Origin: JANOQP01 sp044227705
Lineage (GTDB): Bacteria; Bacteroidota; Bacteroidia; Chitinophagales; Saprospiraceae
Assembly (NCBI GenBank): GCA_044227705.1
Contig: JBGAWE010000104.1
Coordinates: forward strand, 1 to 15,011
Direction of reading: 5' to 3'
Length of the DNA: 15,011 nucleotides
Part shown: positions 14,401 through 15,011 of the stretch, in pieces
Layout: each line of letters opens with the position of its first letter
Numbering within the stretch: the first letter of the stretch is position 1
Position numbers and translations under genes: made by a program
Notes under the pieces: generated by a model
The model's database searches: none
Told to the model about the DNA's origin: nothing
What the model saw: only the letters and a program-made list of their open reading frames with translations

Positions 14401-15011
14401 ACTGCCCGAGCCGAGGCTGTTTTTCGGTGTGACAAACCAGAAATAAGTGGTGTTCAGATTCAGCCCCGTAGCCGCGTAGCTCGTCGCCGTCAGGCCGGTC
14501 GCGGCGAGGGTCGTCGGCGGGTTGGTCGTTCCCAGATAAAGGTCGTAGCTCGTCGCGTTCGCCGCCGCCGACCAGGTCAGCGTGGTGCTCTGCGGGATGG
14601 CGGTCGCGTTGTTGGCCGGGGCCGTGTTCGTCGCGCAGCCGGGCAGGATTCCGGTCGTGAACTTGAAAGAAGACGTGCCGCAGCCCGTCGCCGCCCCAGC
14701 CGCATTTTTCGGAACGACGTACCAGAAATAGACGGTGTTCCCCGAAAGATTGGTGGCTGTGTAGCTCGTACCTGAAACATTTGTGGCGACCGAGGTTGTC
14801 GGCGGATTGGCCGTGCCGAGGAAAACGTCATAGCCCGTCGCGTTCGCCGCCGCCGTCCATGTGAGGTTGACGGAGGTCGGCAGGACGTTCGTCGCGTTGT
14901 TCGCCGGTGCGCTCAAAGCGGGGCAAGCCGGAGTCGTGATGGTGCTGAATTTCGGTGCCGTCGTCGAGCATGTGGTCAAGGTTCCGACCGCATTTTTCGG
15001 CGCGACGTACC
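11458..15011 (-). CDS. Giant secreted multidomain protein (FN3, PA14, tandem CBM-like, ThuA-like, T9SS tail), 5' end missing
   Basis: About 1183 codons are visible, open to the right edge. The first codons already belong to an FN3-type repeat (YVAPKNAVG), so the true start lies outside. Order by position: end of one FN3 unit; three complete FN3 units of 94-96 residues (14074-14925); a PA14 domain (about 13570-14073) with GYLTVGTTGAYKFTLVGDDY and GVDYYVEVLHKEG; two jelly-roll, CBM4/9-like domains (12667-13551); a Rossmann/amidotransferase-like domain (12040-12666); an FN3-like module with HFNIERSLDGETW; and a type A T9SS tail (FEIFPNPAQDRLFV...SSGQYLLW, 11461-11706). PA14 and CBM-like domains bind carbohydrate, and the tail implies export through the outer membrane. 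A role in polysaccharide or matrix binding is inference. No catalytic domain is seen, though one may lie in the missing part. Confidence 0.9.
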   Translation of the reverse strand, partial: YVAPKNAVGTLTTCSTTAPKFSTITTPACPALSAPANNATNVLPTSVNLTWTAAANATGYDVFLGTANPPTTSVATNVSGTSYTATNLSGNTVYFWYVVPKNAAGAATGCGTSSFKFTTGILPGCATNTAPANNATAIPQSTTLTWSAAANATSYDLYLGTTNPPTTLAATGLTATSYAATGLNLNTTYFWFVTPKNSLGSGSCSATATQFTTGVLPNCPTLTAPANNATGIGSSASLTWAAVSNATSYDVYLGTSNPPMTAVSNNQTTTTFNATGLLNNTAYYWYVVPKNSFGPATTCNTPFKFTTGSSSFCKGQSGSGLYREIWYNISGNFVTDLTSNAAYPNSPASASVINYTISPTNIAENYGERIRGYLTVGTTGAYKFTLVGDDYTEFWLSTSSNPSSKVRVAYINGWTNPGELTKYTSQKSASISLTAGVDYYVEVLHKEGVGGDHWGLYWTTPGTKTTVQIPVSNFSPITTNCSPVATCSGNLLVNGSFENDFAKAWNTNGVISSTTDVNSGFKAAQVCGAAGGFGFNTNIVPGATYSFSAKAKTSGSPSCASVVLQFLDADYNVISGQDFSVAVAATSYTTYTISKTAPAGAVYISTSVWKCGTTGCLFADDFCLTASGVPAATACSSSVLTNGGFESGITGLDWTNNATSTSTAGEFTGGTKGAKVCGAEGGLGFKWQAIPGATYTFRALSKISGIPDCAGLGLQFLDAAGAVIANQDFWIEISSTAFTQHTFTKVAPANAAYVSPYIWKCGTAGCLFADEFCLTQTNVPTCNKTALFIVGNTTLGAGDQIIKNRLTALGLTVTVKSDVAAATADASGKGLVVISSTTLSTNIGTKFTTVNVPIICWESRLYDQLKMTSVTDGTDYATYGLDYGTPTIYQLNVLAPQHPIAAGMSGWRSVYFSNSYVQWGRPGAGATRVAEIPNQPNKEGIFCYETGAAMVGMNAPARRVGFFLYDLTPGLLTADGFKFFDNAVKWAMNCSSLYNLQSVAPKDELVFNAYKKPGAVQLKWISRTGERNDHFNIERSLDGETWQTISADLDGRGEKGDNLYFDELDESPANGPNFYRLRLTLLDGKEVFSETQMVDFQQLVPFEIFPNPAQDRLFVNLKPLVGEAVTLRLIDQQGTVAGEWKLDEATADPVELSLVGRSSGQYLLWIFSEKHRPEARKVAIVRE
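11461..11706 (-). other. Type A T9SS C-terminal sorting domain of the FN3/PA14 protein
   Basis: The last ~82 residues begin FEIFPNPAQDRLFVNL, continue through VTLRLIDQQGTVAGEW, and end GRSSGQYLLWIFSEKHRPEA and RKVAIVRE. The FPNP opening, central beta segment, G-x-Y turn and basic end fit the Por secretion tail. It is preceded by the FN3-like IERSLDG module that often sits before these tails. Confidence 0.85.
12040..12666 (-). other. ThuA/class I amidotransferase-like domain within the FN3/PA14 protein
   Basis: About 209 residues from CNKTALFIVGNTTLGAGDQI to KFFDNAVKWAMNC alternate predicted strands and helices. Strand-like stretches TALFIVG and GLVVISSTTL, then VPIICWE, APQHPIAAGMSG and ARRVGFFLYD, resemble domains common in secreted proteins of myxobacteria and Bacteroidota, distantly like ThuA or GATase1 folds. 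A Cys occurs in VPIICWE, but I cannot assign a catalytic triad. I do not know a settled name for this domain. Confidence 0.5.
12667..13551 (-). repeat. Tandem pair of CBM4/9-like domains (about 147 residues each)
   Basis: Unit 1 (13108-13551) contains LLVNGSFEN, AAQVCGAAGGFGFN, LQFLDADYNVISGQDF and GCLFADDFCLT. Unit 2 (12667-13107) contains VLTNGGFES, GAKVCGAEGGLGFK, LQFLDAAGAVIANQDF and GCLFADEFCLT. The match extends to DNA: a block ending gtgccgcatttccag recurs about 450 bases apart (near 12725 and 13175). The NGxFE opening and jelly-roll strand pattern suggest carbohydrate binding. Confidence 0.75.
14074..14925 (-). repeat. Three tandem FN3-type repeats (288, 282 and 282 bp)
   Basis: Units start at Cys codons at 14925, 14637 and 14355 and share C-x-x-x-x-APANNAT, LTW-x-A, ANATxYDvyLGTxNPP and YfWyVvPKN. 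A fourth, cut unit continues to the right edge. The plus-strand 20-mer gtcgcgttgttggccggggc is identical at 14321 and 14603, and a two-mismatch version occurs at 14891. This indicates recent duplication or gene conversion. Confidence 0.85.

Noticed and set aside
13315..14775. 486-codon open frame on the plus strand opposite the FN3/PA14 gene
   Set aside because: It is an Arg/Val-rich low-complexity shadow that mirrors the FN3 repeats of the minus strand; no start context or family resemblance.
1..15011. Defence system, CRISPR array, transposon, tRNA or rRNA
   Set aside because: No spaced direct repeats of CRISPR type, no transposase or recombinase motifs, no terminal inverted repeats and no tRNA/rRNA signatures were seen. 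All long stretches are accounted for by the listed genes.

Overview
The window looks like chromosomal DNA from a GC-rich member of the Bacteroidota, most plausibly a Saprospirales-type bacterium. Three observations point that way. Two very large secreted proteins carry type IX secretion (T9SS, Por-type) C-terminal sorting domains, and one of them has an array of SprB-like repeats. Several genes are preceded by TAnnTTTG/TAnnTTCG boxes, the -7 element of the Bacteroidota primary sigma factor. Strong GC bias at third codon positions produces long meaningless open frames opposite the real genes. The order-level placement is inference.

Layout from left to right: (1) the first 306 codons of an M3-family oligoendopeptidase, minus strand, cut by the left edge; (2) a 2021-residue secreted mosaic protein, minus strand (984-7049), with FN3, P domain, FN3, MAM-like domain, MopE-type metal-binding motif, Ig/PKD-like segments, 13 SprB-like repeats and a T9SS tail; (3) a 361-base intergenic region between divergent genes; (4) rpoN, sigma-54, plus strand (7411-9063), with a GTG start and a long acidic region II; (5) prfC, release factor 3, minus strand, convergent with rpoN; (6) a small secreted protein resembling the DUF6265 lipocalin-like family; (7) the last ~1183 codons of a second giant secreted protein, minus strand, running off the right edge, with FN3 repeats, a PA14 domain, two carbohydrate-binding-like domains in tandem, a ThuA/amidotransferase-like domain and a T9SS tail.

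The window mixes housekeeping functions (peptide hydrolysis, translation termination, alternative sigma factor) with cell-surface or exported proteins. Genes 2 and 7 would use the same route: Sec export, then T9SS across the outer membrane with cleavage of the tail. They are probably adhesion or matrix-binding proteins, and no catalytic residue can be assigned in either. None of the T9SS machinery is in the window.

The most interesting non-coding signals are two large inverted repeats flanking the small secreted gene. One (11402-11437) pairs perfectly over 16 bp only as minus-strand RNA, because it uses two G-U pairs. The other (10769-10818) contains ATCCGT units and looks like a dispersed intergenic repeat. 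I found no rRNA, tRNA, CRISPR array, transposase, defence locus or clear new multi-gene system.
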